Assembly (NCBI GenBank): GCA_015657535.1 | Contig: JADHZB010001385.1 | Span: 1-11,212, forward strand | Reading direction: 5' to 3' | Length of the DNA: 11,212 bases | From: Nephromyces sp. MM_2019 | Lineage: Eukaryota; Apicomplexa; Aconoidasida; Nephromycida | Shown: positions 1 to 7,797 of the stretch, piece by piece | Numbering within the stretch: position 1 is the stretch's first letter | Layout of the letters: each line of letters starts with the position of its first letter | Program-made: the position numbers and the translations under genes | The notes under the pieces: generated by a model | Told to the model about the DNA's origin: nothing | The model's input: only the letters and a program-made list of their open reading frames with translations | Databases searched by the model: none

Positions 1-92
<92 letters not shown>
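1..92. repeat. (TC)46 dinucleotide microsatellite, cut by window edge
   Basis: Uninterrupted TC repeats run from base 1 to base 92, so the true tract is probably longer. It is a perfect tract with no point changes, which suggests either recent expansion or an assembly collapse point. The polypyrimidine strand can adopt triplex (H-DNA) structure; that is general knowledge, not something shown here. Confidence 0.98.
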
Positions 93-96
<4 letters not shown>

Positions 97-578
97 TATA
101 GGCTGCTCTGCAACGTAACTTTAAGAACATTTGATGGTTTGCAGGGTGTTTTTGGTGGGGGGTGCACTCAAGGGACTTGGTGGGTGTGCGCATGGGTGTG
201 TGTGTCGGTCTGACTTGTGCTGTCTAAAATGATTCAAACTTGTGTGCGCGCTTATGCGGGTGTATGTTCTTGCATTGTTTAGCTTGCTGATCATTTGGTT
301 GTTTGTTGGTATTGCCTATTTTGGGGGTGTGTGTGGGTGTGTTTTGGCGTGTGTGGGTGTATTGCTGTGTATATAAATATGTGCCTATAGCTATGTGCAT
401 ACATTGATGTATGTACTCTGCTTCATTTTATATTATTTTTATTGGTCTTGTTGATACTAAGCTTCATTTTTCGTATTTTGGCTCTAGTAGTTTTTCTAGG
501 TGTATGCAGGAGGCGGCGTCTGTACCTACTGAAGGAGAAAATTTTGGTTTCTTGCCTGTGTGTGTGCATATATCTCTT
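93..578. other. G/T-rich non-coding stretch with interrupted TG repeats
   Basis: The plus strand is strongly biased to G and T, with many short interrupted TG runs (for example around 180-260 and 325-375). Short open frames here translate to low-complexity V/C/F/L strings, which is what TG repeats give, so I do not call a gene. The strand bias fades after about 400, where the sequence becomes T-rich. Confidence 0.7.
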
Positions 579-598
579 TGTGTGTGTGTGTGTGTGTG
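579..598. repeat. (TG)10 microsatellite
   Basis: Ten perfect TG units sit at the end of a longer G/T-rich region. Short open frames on both strands cross it and read as Cys-Val or Thr-His repeats, which are artefacts of the repeat. Confidence 0.95.
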
Positions 599-752
599 TT
601 GGTGCACAGTTTTTTTGTGACAAAGTATTTTTCAGTCTTTATAGGCAATGTATTAATTCTTCGTATCTTATTTTATAGTTTTAGATTTTGAAGAAGTAAT
701 TTGAAGTAGGCAATCATTAGTGTGATAATCATTGCTTACTGTGATCTTTTTG

Positions 753-827
753 TATAATCAAAGAGTGATTTTATGCTTTAACACACACTTTGGAAGTGTG
801 TGTTAAAGCATAAATCTTTGTATCATA
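753..827. repeat. Long hairpin: perfect 21-bp inverted repeat with 3-nt loop, extended by an imperfect stem
   Basis: The arms at 770-790 and 794-814 are exact reverse complements over 21 bases, separated by TGG. Beyond a 5-nt one-sided bulge (765-769) pairing resumes between CAAAGA at 759-764 and TCTTTG at 815-820, and weakly further out. The inner stem includes a short CA/TG run but also unique bases (TTTATGCTTTAA), so it is not merely a simple-repeat fold-back. It could be a small non-coding RNA precursor, a cruciform-forming palindrome, or a minimal fold-back element; the sequence alone does not decide. Confidence 0.85.
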
Positions 828-859
828 GAGTGTGTAAATTTTCTGTAAATGTACTTTCA

Positions 860-1075
860 GCTGCACACACAAAGTGGTGGCTACGTGTGCTTGAATATCA
901 ATGCACATGCATGTGGTGGCTGCATCTATAGCAATCGACACACACGCATGGGACTACACCTATACCAGTCTCCACACACATACTTGCGGCTAAATCTATC
1001 TAAATCCCCACACACACATGTGCTTGCATCCTCCTCAATCTCCACGCACATACCAATCTTTCTAGCACACACCCT
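860..1075. repeat. C/A-rich cryptic simple-sequence tract
   Basis: This stretch is built from short CACACA runs separated by less regular words, with near-repeats of a 30-40 base theme (CACACACATG.., TCTCCACACACATAC..). The open frames on both strands are low-complexity His/Thr/Ser or Cys/Val strings and are not credible genes. Confidence 0.75.
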
Positions 1076-1281
1076 TATATAGATATAACAATTACAGCCT
1101 CTAGCTTGAATCAAGCCTATTCAGTACGCGGTTTCTTACACGCAGCGCAATAACATATCCACAGACGTAGAATTTACAGGAGAAATCTCTTGTTGAACCC
1201 CATCGGCCCCCCTCATGAAACTGAGCGGATTTTCCATGATACTAAAAGATTTGGTATCATTTGCAGAATGTGGTTGTGTGA

Positions 1282-1309
<28 letters not shown>
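1282..1309. repeat. (TG)14 microsatellite
   Basis: Fourteen uninterrupted TG units are followed directly by an A-rich run (AATAAAAAAAA). A small inverted repeat (ATGATAC at 1236-1242 with GTATCAT at 1254-1260) lies just upstream. Alternating purine-pyrimidine of this length is a known Z-DNA-prone type of sequence. Confidence 0.97.
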
Positions 1310-1312
<3 letters not shown>

Positions 1313-1626
1313 AAAAAAAACTTCTCAGAATTGAACTGCCTGAGAATCACCCTCGTGATGATGGCTGTTGTTTATGCTCTCTAATGCATGCTCTCTTTCG
1401 CCTTCTGTTGCGGAATTGCTGTTTGGAGTAATATTTTGTGAGCTTCCGTTTTATACTATTTCTTGCTATCTCCTTCCTCTTTAAATGGTAGTGATTTTTG
1501 ATGAATTGTAGGTTGTAAAGCATCCGTAAGCGGATTTATATGTGATTGTGCACATAACTAAGGTGCAGGCATCTTACAGCTTAGGTGGCGAGGATTGTTG
1601 CTGAAAATCCGTGCAAAAACCCATAT
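1310..1626. other. Intergenic, nothing recognised
   Basis: Unique-looking AT-rich sequence between a TG tract and a CA tract. No frame longer than about 25 codons gives a protein-like translation, and I see no splice-bounded exon or RNA gene. Confidence 0.6.
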
Positions 1627-1776
1627 GAAAACCGGTGCACGCACGCACGTATACGCACACACCAGTACATGCACTAACACACACACATGTACGCACACGC
1701 ATATACGCGCACACTAACCAACGCACACACACCAACACACGCACACCAATAAATACACGCCAAGACACACACTAAC
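1627..1776. repeat. C/A-rich cryptic simple-sequence tract
   Basis: A dense interrupted (CA)n region rich in ACGCACACAC and CACACACC words. The minus-strand open frame across it reads as Val/Cys/Arg low-complexity sequence and is rejected as a gene. Several CG dinucleotides sit in the CA runs (CGCACG, ACGCGC), showing drift from a pure repeat. Confidence 0.8.
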
Positions 1777-2814
1777 GACTAGTTTCGTACACTTATCTAC
1801 CACCTACGAGGAATTTGCGTGTATACCTTTCCAATTGTGTGGTATTCTGGCGGTTTTTCAAAGTGCAGCTGACCTGCTTCACTTGATGCTTTGCAGCAGC
1901 CAATTCTTCTTATGTCACCAAGCTATAGAGCAGGGAAGGGCTTATGATTCTTATAAAGTATGTGGTTTTGTAGAACTAAGGTCGAGCGTATTCGGTATGA
2001 GCTAGGGGGAATTTTGTGTGTGACGATACTCAAATATGAGGAAACCTATATTTTGCTAAAACGACCGACCGCTTCAGCACCTCATACACACCAAAATCCC
2101 ACGTTCTGTAGAGACTTTGATTCGTCATGTTTCTACTCAAATCTTTTCTAAAAATCCCGGACATTGCCATCTGCATGGTAGAAATTATGGATACAAACCA
2201 TACACACGCGCATCACATGGCATTTTCGTGGTATTTGATGTTTTCGCAGTTGTAAAGTGTATGATTCGAGAGAACGAGGGAGGAATTTTGCTTCGCAAGT
2301 CCTGTTTTTTGACTACATAGAAGTGAGTTTTTCCCTTTTATTCCATGAAATTTACTTGCTACATATATTCGTGTTTTTTTATAATTTGATAGAACATCAA
2401 TACACTTGATATTGATGGGTATTTTGTCTCCTTCCCATTATTGGGTTGATTTGCATATTTTATCGAGGAAATTGAGGTGTGCTTGCCAAGTATTGCTTTA
2501 ATATAATGTAAAGTCTTGATTTCATCTGTTGCTTTCTGTACAATTCTATGCTCTTCAACTTTGCTTACACATTTGACTGCTTCTGTTGCTTTCTGGGTGA
2601 AATAGCTCATCTAGCGAGGCGCTGGGTTACCTCCAGCATGGATGCGCGAAAAATTACTTCCCCATTTTACTCAAAATTCAACTATTTTTTTAAATCTCAA
2701 GTTTTCCGTCGCTAATCCCTTCGTCTCCGAGTAAAAATTGCTCAAAAATCAAAGATTGCAGCTTTTTCGGGCTGTTTTTTCCTCTACTGGCAATTTTTAT
2801 CTGTGTGTGGGTGC
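1777..2814. other. Intergenic, nothing firmly supported
   Basis: About 1 kb without a recognisable gene. The longest minus-strand open frame (2610 down to 2359) has ordinary amino-acid composition but is AT-rich, no family is recognisable, and it carries a duplicated 14-base phrase (CTGTTGCTTTCTG at about 2525 and 2582). Open frames of this length are expected by chance in 11 kb of this composition. Confidence 0.55.
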
Positions 2815-2900
2815 TGGATTGTGTGTATATCTATGTCTGTGTGAATTTGCATCTGTATATCTTTGTATCAGATTGCATCTGTGTGTATATCTATATGTTT
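2815..2900. repeat. Degenerate tandem repeat, unit about 28 bp
   Basis: Three imperfect copies share the order GAT/GAATTTGCATC, then TGTGTATATCT or TGTATATCTTTG. They start near 2817, 2843 and 2871. The copies differ by small gaps, so the period is approximate. It is embedded in TG-rich DNA and probably grew from it. Confidence 0.6.
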
Positions 2901-3836
2901 TTAACATACCAAAAAAACCTATTCCGTGTCGTAGATTGCGCTGTTTCGTCTTTGAATCATTGATTTCAATAGATTTGATTCATGGGAATACATGAAAATG
3001 CGGCTGTTTCGATGATTTCATTACTTTTCTTGGGGTATGCATATTGCTTATATACTTTAAAAGGGAGTTTGGGTAACCTTTGCTGTTTGTGGTTTAACTC
3101 CAGAGCCAGCTTTAGGGGTAATCGCGCCCTTTAAGCTCGAAGCCTTGTTTTATTTCATGGTTTCACCATTTCGTATCGTATTAATCTGCTTCTTCTTACA
3201 CTTGTCTCGTTTCATTATGATTTTTCTTCCTTTACCTTGGTGGGTCGTTCATTTAGGTTTTACTGTTTTGCTTTTCTAGAATTCTCCATATTTTGGAGGC
3301 TTTTCACCTCTAATTTCTTGTTTTTTCCTCCCCACACAATAGTCATCTAGAAACATTCTCGCCAAAGGGGGGAGAGGGTGTGATCTCAAGCTCTGATTTT
3401 GCGCCTACTAGCCGTATCATAATTCACATTAAAATAAGGGTAATCTCTGCAATTGCCCTTTTTTCCATTAGAGCATTACAAAAAAATTTAGACGTTAAAC
3501 TGCTCTATTTTATGTGTGCACATACACAATCATTATGTGAAGTGCGATGCTTTTTTACAAACATTTGATGAATCTCGGTCTTTGACGTTACTATGCTTCT
3601 CAGCTATTTGAAGTTTGCTGGCAACTTGTTTTTTTCCTCACAAAATCGATAAAGATGAAATAAAGTCGACAAAGGATTGGTTTGCTGCAATGCGCTTGTT
3701 ATGTAGTCACCTGTGGAGCATGCTCAGTTGAGGTATCCATCGGGGTGATGCAGTGTTTCTTACTAATTTTTAGTATAAAAATTATCATTTGCTTCGAGAG
3801 TAGTGTGATGTAAATGAAACTAATTTGAGCGACCTG
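2901..3836. other. Intergenic, nothing recognised
   Basis: Plain AT-rich DNA with T-rich stretches on the plus strand. No frame gives a recognisable protein, no tRNA-like B box in a foldable context was found, and no repeat longer than a few bases stands out. Confidence 0.55.
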
Positions 3837-4155
3837 TTAGGAATAGTGAATTAAGCGCGGCCCTTTTAGCATTTCAAGGGTTTGTTTCACACCCGTATGG
3901 AGGTGAAGCTTTGCTGGAGTTGAACTTCCTAAAGTTTGGTACCGAATAGAGTCTTTCAAAGGATGGACGACTAGCGATACTGTGAATGAGTCTTTGGTAA
4001 ATTGGAAATCCAATGGTTTTTGCAAAAATCATAGTGGGGACGACTGGGTGTTGATCTTTAATCTCCAAGTCTACTTTAGTCTCAAATTACACTTTAATCT
4101 CGAATTGCACTTCGGTCTCGAATTATCTTACTTGCGCAATGATACCTATCCTTAG
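3837..4155. other. Compositionally distinct, stop-poor segment; possible decayed coding or repeat DNA
   Basis: Here homopolymer runs largely disappear and codon-like texture appears. On the plus strand one frame is open from about 3840 to the stop at 3948-3950, and an overlapping frame is open for 82 codons from 3907 to 4152, ending at TAG 4153-4155 but lacking an ATG. Two minus-strand frames are also open over much of the same DNA. The 82-codon frame runs straight through an 18-bp tandem repeat without losing register. I do not recognise the product. It may be a relic of a dispersed element or of a gene; direction is undecided. Confidence 0.35.
4057..4128 (+). repeat. 18-bp minisatellite, four tandem copies, frame-preserving
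   Basis: Four 18-base units start at 4057, 4075, 4093 and 4111, following a theme close to TTTAATCTCGAATTACAC. Copies 2 and 3 differ at only three positions; copies 1 and 4 are more diverged. In the plus frame that enters from 3907 each unit gives six residues of the type F-x-L-x-L/V-H/Y/S. The unit length is a multiple of three, so the frame stays open through all four copies. Confidence 0.85.
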
Positions 4156-4380
4156 TGGAAGCGCACGAGGTGACTAAAACACCCATGTCGACCGTATTTT
4201 ACCTGTGCCACCGTATGACCCTTGGACTGTCCTTGGGGCAGGACGTGTCTCCTACATGTGTTCGTGTGCAAAATTCTTGAGAAGGCAATAAAGTGAGTTT
4301 CATTAGGGAAATATTACTCTCCTGTGTCTGATCGGCATTTCTCTGGCCTGAAATATGAAAAAAACTGGCCTTGTAAGAGG
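4156..4380. other. Intergenic, nothing firmly supported
   Basis: Continues the mixed-composition texture of the preceding segment to about 4270, including an open plus-strand frame that stops at TGA near 4279, then becomes AT-rich. No family is recognisable. Confidence 0.4.
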
Positions 4381-4415
4381 TTTTGGGTCCCATCAAAAAA
4401 TCGTAAGACCCAAAA
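4381..4415. repeat. 9-bp perfect inverted repeat (hairpin)
   Basis: TTTTGGGTC at 4381-4389 is an exact reverse complement of GACCCAAAA at 4407-4415, with a 17-nt A-rich loop. It is short enough to arise by chance in 11 kb but is better matched than its surroundings. Confidence 0.6.
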
Positions 4416-4588
4416 AAGTTGGAGTTGCTGGATACACAGGAAGAGATTATTCCGGAACTTCAAAGATATTGGATTTCTGTCGCGATATATTTTCAATTGA
4501 AAACGAGGAGCTGCCTAATTTCTCTTGTTTTTTACGAGAAGCCGTCGTGTATGTTTTTTATTTGAGAGGAAGGGCTTAACTCGGTTGC

Positions 4589-4635
4589 TTTTTTTTCCGG
4601 CTTTTGCTGCCACGTGGGCTTGCAGCCAAAAAAAA
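4589..4635. repeat. T8 ... A8 bounded hairpin with central CACGTG
   Basis: A T8 run (4589-4596) and an A8 run (4628-4635) bracket GGCT (4599-4602) and AGCC (4624-4627), which pair, with the palindrome CCACGTGG at 4610-4617 in the loop. CACGTG is the G-box/E-box core bound by bZIP and bHLH factors in many eukaryotes; no gene start lies nearby, so regulatory use is speculative. Confidence 0.4.
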
Positions 4636-4645
4636 CCTTTTTTTT

Positions 4646-4860
4646 CATCTTATACTGAGGCCTCTCATCTAAATTTATAGCATATACATAAAGTATTTGA
4701 AGTATATATGCTTCATGCATCTCTGAATAATCTACCTAGAAAGTGAGGCTGTTGCAGTATATAGTTAGGGCGGCACTTATTTCTTACTTACCGGTGGCTT
4801 GCTACTGGTGTGCTGCACCCTCTGGTTTAGGAAAATCGCACCGCTAAACTCGCCTAAAGA
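4646..4860. other. Intergenic, nothing recognised
   Basis: AT-rich sequence leading into a mixed stretch from 4745. A CTGGTTTAGG word near 4822 resembles part of the 60-bp unit that follows, but not enough to call another copy. Confidence 0.5.
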
Positions 4861-4977
4861 GTACCGAATTTAAGGCATTCGCGGGTTGTTCTGGTAGTTT
4901 TTAGTAAACTCTTTATTGCAGTACCAATTAAGGCCTTTGCTCCTGGTTTTGGGGTATTTACTGCACTCGTTATTGTC
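4861..4977 (+). repeat. Degenerate 60-bp tandem duplication
   Basis: Copy 1 begins GTACCGAATTTAAGGC at 4861 and copy 2 begins GTACCAATTAAGGCC at 4921. The order GTACC, AATTTAAGGC, TTCGC/TTTGC, CTGGT, ATTTAC-like, CTC(T/G)TTATTG is kept in both copies with small gaps. One plus-strand frame is open through both copies, from the stop at 4856-4858 to TAA at 4984-4986, but gives no recognisable protein and has no ATG. Confidence 0.7.
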
Positions 4978-4984
4978 TTGTCCT

Positions 4985-5017
4985 AAAAAAGCATTCTTCG
5001 AGAAGTCCTGCTTTTTT
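4985..5017. repeat. 9-bp stem-loop ending in a T run
   Basis: AAAAAAGCA (4985-4993) pairs exactly with TGCTTTTTT (5009-5017); a second small stem TTCT (4994-4997) with AGAA (5001-5004) sits inside. The shape recalls an intrinsic terminator, but that mechanism is bacterial, and a T run ending a Pol III transcript would need internal promoter boxes that I do not see upstream. Confidence 0.55.
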
Positions 5018-5372
5018 CATGGAGAAATGTGTTCGTTACTGAGCGCATAGTAAAACTTATTTTTTGGGAGTGCAGCTCGAATCCAATCTATCCGTTTCTT
5101 CCTGCACAATGCTGCATTTTAGTACCCACTAAAGTTACGATTTGATGACAGCCCTGAGACCAACCATAGGCACTGCTATAGTGTTTTTGTCATGTTTGTT
5201 GTAGAGGACTTCAATTACATCTGAAAGTGATATTTTTGTGATGTCTTATCCACTTCTTACTTGGTGGAGGCTTAGACCAGTAATTTGTGGGCGATATTGT
5301 GTGCATGGTTGGCCATTCTTTAATGATTTAATATATAGGAGCCCAGTATTTGAGAGAAAAATGAACATGCAA
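5018..5372. other. Intergenic, nothing recognised
   Basis: No protein-like frame and no repeat of note. Open frames at 5238 onward run into the CA-rich tract and become low-complexity His/Thr sequence. Confidence 0.55.
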
Positions 5373-5453
5373 AAGCACGCACACATGCACACACAGAAAG
5401 CCAGCCACGCAAATACACACAAAAGCATCCGCACACAAACACGCACACACATT
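5373..5453. repeat. C/A-rich cryptic simple-sequence tract
   Basis: Interrupted CACACA runs with AAGCACGCACACATGCACACAC-like texture. Frames on both strands cross it as His/Thr or Cys/Val strings, so they are not counted as genes. Confidence 0.8.
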
Positions 5454-6231
5454 GTTGTGTCCTGCTTTTTCTGCTTAAGTTGTACTTTCAATTCCACTGC
5501 TGCCTTGACGCAACGATTTTATTTCAACTAGTGTGACTCTTTGATCTTCTGGATGGTATTGCTGTTCACAGTAATGAGCAAAACGGAAATGTGATAAGCA
5601 GATACGATTGAAGTAAAGACTTTTTCGTTATTTTTATTGTGCATTAACGGCGTCAGAAGCGGTTGCAGATATCATCTTTTTGCTTACAAGCTATGTCTAT
5701 CGCATCCGGTGATATATTGCTCAGCATTCGCAGCGACAAAGTCGTGAGGGTGACGTATGTAAGAGAAATCCCGGTTATTTCTACTGTTTTAATATAGCGT
5801 TTCTCTTCCAAACTTGCAGAATCATAAGCAGTCTTATGCCGATAATTAAACCCATTCATGTGCGGCTCCCAAGTATATATATTCTGATACCAACTACCGA
5901 TGAAAAATTTCTGTGAACTATTCTCATGAATAGTTTCCTGCAGACTTGTTTTACGAGAAGGTTTTTAGATAGTCCACAAGGCTTACTTTTTTTTGCAAAG
6001 TTCTAAAAAAGCAAACCCCCTAGTAGGAACACAATAGAGCCGCCGCAGCAGGAATGTCGCTTACAAATTCCCTCGCAATAAACTACTCATATGCTACCGA
6101 TTAGCCAAAAAAATGCACAGGAAAGAAAGCAGCTTGAACTCTGCTGTATAGCAGCGAAATTATGACCTGACCTGCTAGAGGAAGGCAACCTGTCAATTAT
6201 TCATCGGTGTGCCGCTATACAGGGCATTTAA
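5454..6231. other. Intergenic with a stop-poor patch at about 5653-5968
   Basis: On the minus strand one frame is open from the stop near 5970 down to TGA at 5653-5655 (about 104 codons), and a potential splice-acceptor-like CTGCAG lies near its upstream end. The translation has balanced composition but matches no family I know. A plus-strand frame (ATG 5694 to TAG near 5796) is open over part of the same DNA. Frames of this length are expected a few times by chance here, so I leave it uncalled. Confidence 0.4.
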
Positions 6232-6402
6232 CCACTGAGCAGAGACAATTACGCGGATAAAACTATTGATTTTGATGAGGATGGAAGTCAAAAAGATAAT
6301 TCAAGGAAGGACACGATGCATAGTATCAAGATGATAGCAATGAAGGTAATGGGCATGTTTACTTGCTATGAACATGTGAAATATGGCCAGCAACAGCGGT
6401 TC
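6232..6402 (+). other. Open frame of 57 codons, unrecognised
   Basis: Bounded by TAA at 6229-6231 and TAA at 6403-6405; the first ATG is at 6316. It is rich in acidic and basic residues at its start (a D-F-D-E-D-G stretch near 6256-6280) and Met-rich in the middle. Length is within chance expectation. It lies 120 bases before an in-frame tandem duplication on the same strand, which is the only reason to list it. Confidence 0.2.
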
Positions 6403-6523
6403 TAATTACCTTTGATTCTAGCACGTGTTACATAGAGGATGGCTTTGCTATTTGGTTTGGCAGGGACGGCTTCTATTGCTGCTTCTAAGAGGAAATAAAA
6501 TGTAAAAAAAAATTGCCAGGAAA

Positions 6524-6637
6524 ATGGATGCTATGGCTATTCTCAAGCATCACATCTGTGGTATTAATCTCAAGGAAGATGCTATTGCCATTCTCAAGCG
6601 ACATATTCGTGGTGTTAATCCCATTGAAGTTAATTAA
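6524..6637 (+). CDS. Hypothetical 37-residue ORF made almost entirely of a 17-residue tandem duplication
   Basis: ATG at 6524, stop TAA at 6635-6637. After the Met come two 17-residue repeats of the pattern D-A-x-A-I-L-K-x-H-I-x-G-I/V-N-x-x-E, then V-N-stop. A stop (TAA) sits nine codons upstream of the ATG, so the frame cannot be longer without splicing. The repeat pattern is amphipathic and helix-compatible. No family is recognised. It could be a fragment of a repeat protein exon, or a non-coding tandem duplication that happens to be open. Expression is unproven and I rate a real gene as unlikely but possible. Confidence 0.2.
   Translation: MDAMAILKHHICGINLKEDAIAILKRHIRGVNPIEVN
6527..6628 (+). 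repeat. 51-bp tandem duplication, two copies
   Basis: Copies at 6527-6577 and 6578-6628 match at 40 of 51 bases with no gaps (my hand count). Blocks such as GATGCTAT, ATTCTCAAGC and GTTAAT/ATTAAT are shared. Length is a multiple of three and one plus frame is open through both copies. Of the changes, three are silent in that frame (GCT/GCC, CAC/CAT, ATC/ATT) and others are conservative (Met/Ile, His/Arg, Ile/Val). Confidence 0.9.
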
Positions 6638-7259
6638 CCGTGACAATACCATCATAGTCGTATTTATGAGCAGTAGTTTTTTCAGACTTCCTGCTATTCA
6701 AGCCGAGAAAGCAAACCCGAGGTAAACAGCTACTGTATGCAGTGTAAGTTGAAAAAAGGTCTTATTTCCTTCGAATACCTTGCTCTATGCTTCTAAAGGC
6801 TGCAGCAAAATGTAGAGAAAATGTATATGGTGATATCTACGCAGCGCGAATTACATTTTCTCCACGCAAGAAATCCTATATACGACGTTTGGAAGTTGTG
6901 CCACCTCCCTTTTAAGTTTAAGAGGGTAAGCGAATCCCTGCTCACTTTTTTTCAGTGTTTCGTAAATTTAGTGCTAGAGTATTATTTGCCAGCTCTAACC
7001 AAATTGAACGAGAGCACAGCAAACGCTGCACTTCTTTGCCCTCTTGGAGAATTACCTCCACCGTGGTATTCATTTAAAATACCTGCATTTCTACGCTTTG
7101 CAAAGCTTTAAACGAAATGGTACCTACCCACTTTTACTCATCTTAACGCCAACTAGCATTCTGAGAGGCAGCAGCTTTAATGGCGATTATGTGGGAAATA
7201 TCCCATAATCACACACAAATGCCCGGTCAAACATGAAAAAAAATGCGGAGTCAAACTTT
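6638..7259. other. Intergenic, no gene called
   Basis: A 96-codon plus-strand frame (6821-7111) is open but unrecognised; it contains GTAAGC and CTCACTTTTTTTCAG words only 30 nt apart, so they are not a convincing intron. A hairpin GATTATGTGGGA...TCCCATAATC lies at about 7183-7211 with a two-base bulge. Confidence 0.45.
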
Positions 7260-7505
7260 TTAGCTATTCTGCTCAGCTGAACCGTACGAATTTCAAATCA
7301 AAGTTATTGGAAAGAGCAATTGGGGCGATTACTGCTTGAATAGTGCAAATTCTAAGGTTATTAAAAAGCGGCAGAAAACCCCAAATCGTCGAGGTAGAAC
7401 TCATGGCACAAATCGCTGTTGATATAGGAGTAAAGCCCATGTATTGCATAGCTGAGTATGACTGGGGGGAAAGAGATGTTTCACGCCCGTCCTTTGCGGA
7501 ATAAC
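7260..7505. other. Stop-poor patch open in several frames; possible exon, strand unresolved
   Basis: Two plus frames and one minus frame are open over much of this 245-bp stretch. The most protein-like plus frame runs 55 codons from the stop TGA at 7337-7339 to TAA 7502-7504, with an internal ATG at 7402 (M-A-Q-I-A-V-D-I-G-V-K-P-M). A TTCTGCTCAG acceptor-like word sits at about 7267-7275. It ends about 290 bases before the L9 start. No family is recognised and codon texture alone does not settle direction. Confidence 0.25.
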
Positions 7506-7614
7506 TCCTCAAAACATCACATTAGGTGGTAAGATTGTTTTCCTGCTTTCCAACTAGTCTGCTCCATCAATTTCCGACGAACCTACTACCCCACTACTCT
7601 GTGGCCGCCAGCTG

Positions 7615-7623
7615 CTGATTGGC
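7615..7623 (-). promoter_or_regulatory. Inverted CCAAT box upstream of the L9 gene
   Basis: CTGATTGGC reads GCCAATCAG on the opposite strand, a full match to the common NF-Y/CCAAT consensus. It is 175 bases before the favoured L9 start, a normal distance for a promoter-proximal element. CCAAT pentamers occur by chance, so function is inferred from position and the extended match only. No clear TATA element at a matching distance was found. Confidence 0.35.
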
Positions 7624-7717
7624 ATCATCATTTATATTTCGTTTTGAGTCATTGCCTATTTACGACTCCCGTCCACCTACCACTTTCGTATTGCCATCTC
7701 GCTTTCTCTTAGTGGGC

Positions 7718-7747
7718 ATGCTCACTTCATGCATGTTCCACGCTTGA
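7718..7747 (+). other. Upstream AUG / short uORF before L9
   Basis: ATG at 7718 opens nine codons and stops at TGA 7745-7747; it would be translated only if the transcript starts upstream of it. A second out-of-frame uORF (ATG 7772, stop TAA 7838-7840, 22 codons) overlaps the favoured L9 start at 7798. An in-frame ATG at 7729 also exists. The transcription start is unknown, so these may or may not be in the mRNA. Confidence 0.3.
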
Positions 7748-7797
7748 ACTGTCAACTTCAACACCCTAAAAATGATCCGTGGGCTACCAGCCTTAAA

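Noticed and set aside
860..1776. CRISPR-like spacing of CACACA words
   Set aside because: The words are simple-sequence repeats of varying length and spacing with no constant repeat and unique-spacer structure.
4985..5017. Intrinsic-terminator-like stem-loop with T6
   Set aside because: The DNA is eukaryotic in character, and no Pol III A and B boxes were found upstream, so a terminator role is unsupported; kept only as a hairpin.
5653..5968. 104-codon minus-strand open run with acceptor-like CTGCAG upstream
   Set aside because: Length is within chance expectation, no family is recognised, and a plus frame is open over the same bases, so strand is unsupported.
6232..6402. EF-hand-like D-F-D-E-D-G stretch in a 57-codon frame
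   Set aside because: The loop fits at positions 1, 3, 5 and 6 but position 8 is Gln instead of hydrophobic and position 12 is Ser instead of Glu/Asp, with no paired helix or second hand.
6821..7111. 96-codon plus-strand frame containing a GTAAGC...TTTTTTTCAG pair
   Set aside because: The pair spans only 30 nt, too short for an intron beside a 1.1-kb one, and the translation matches no known family.
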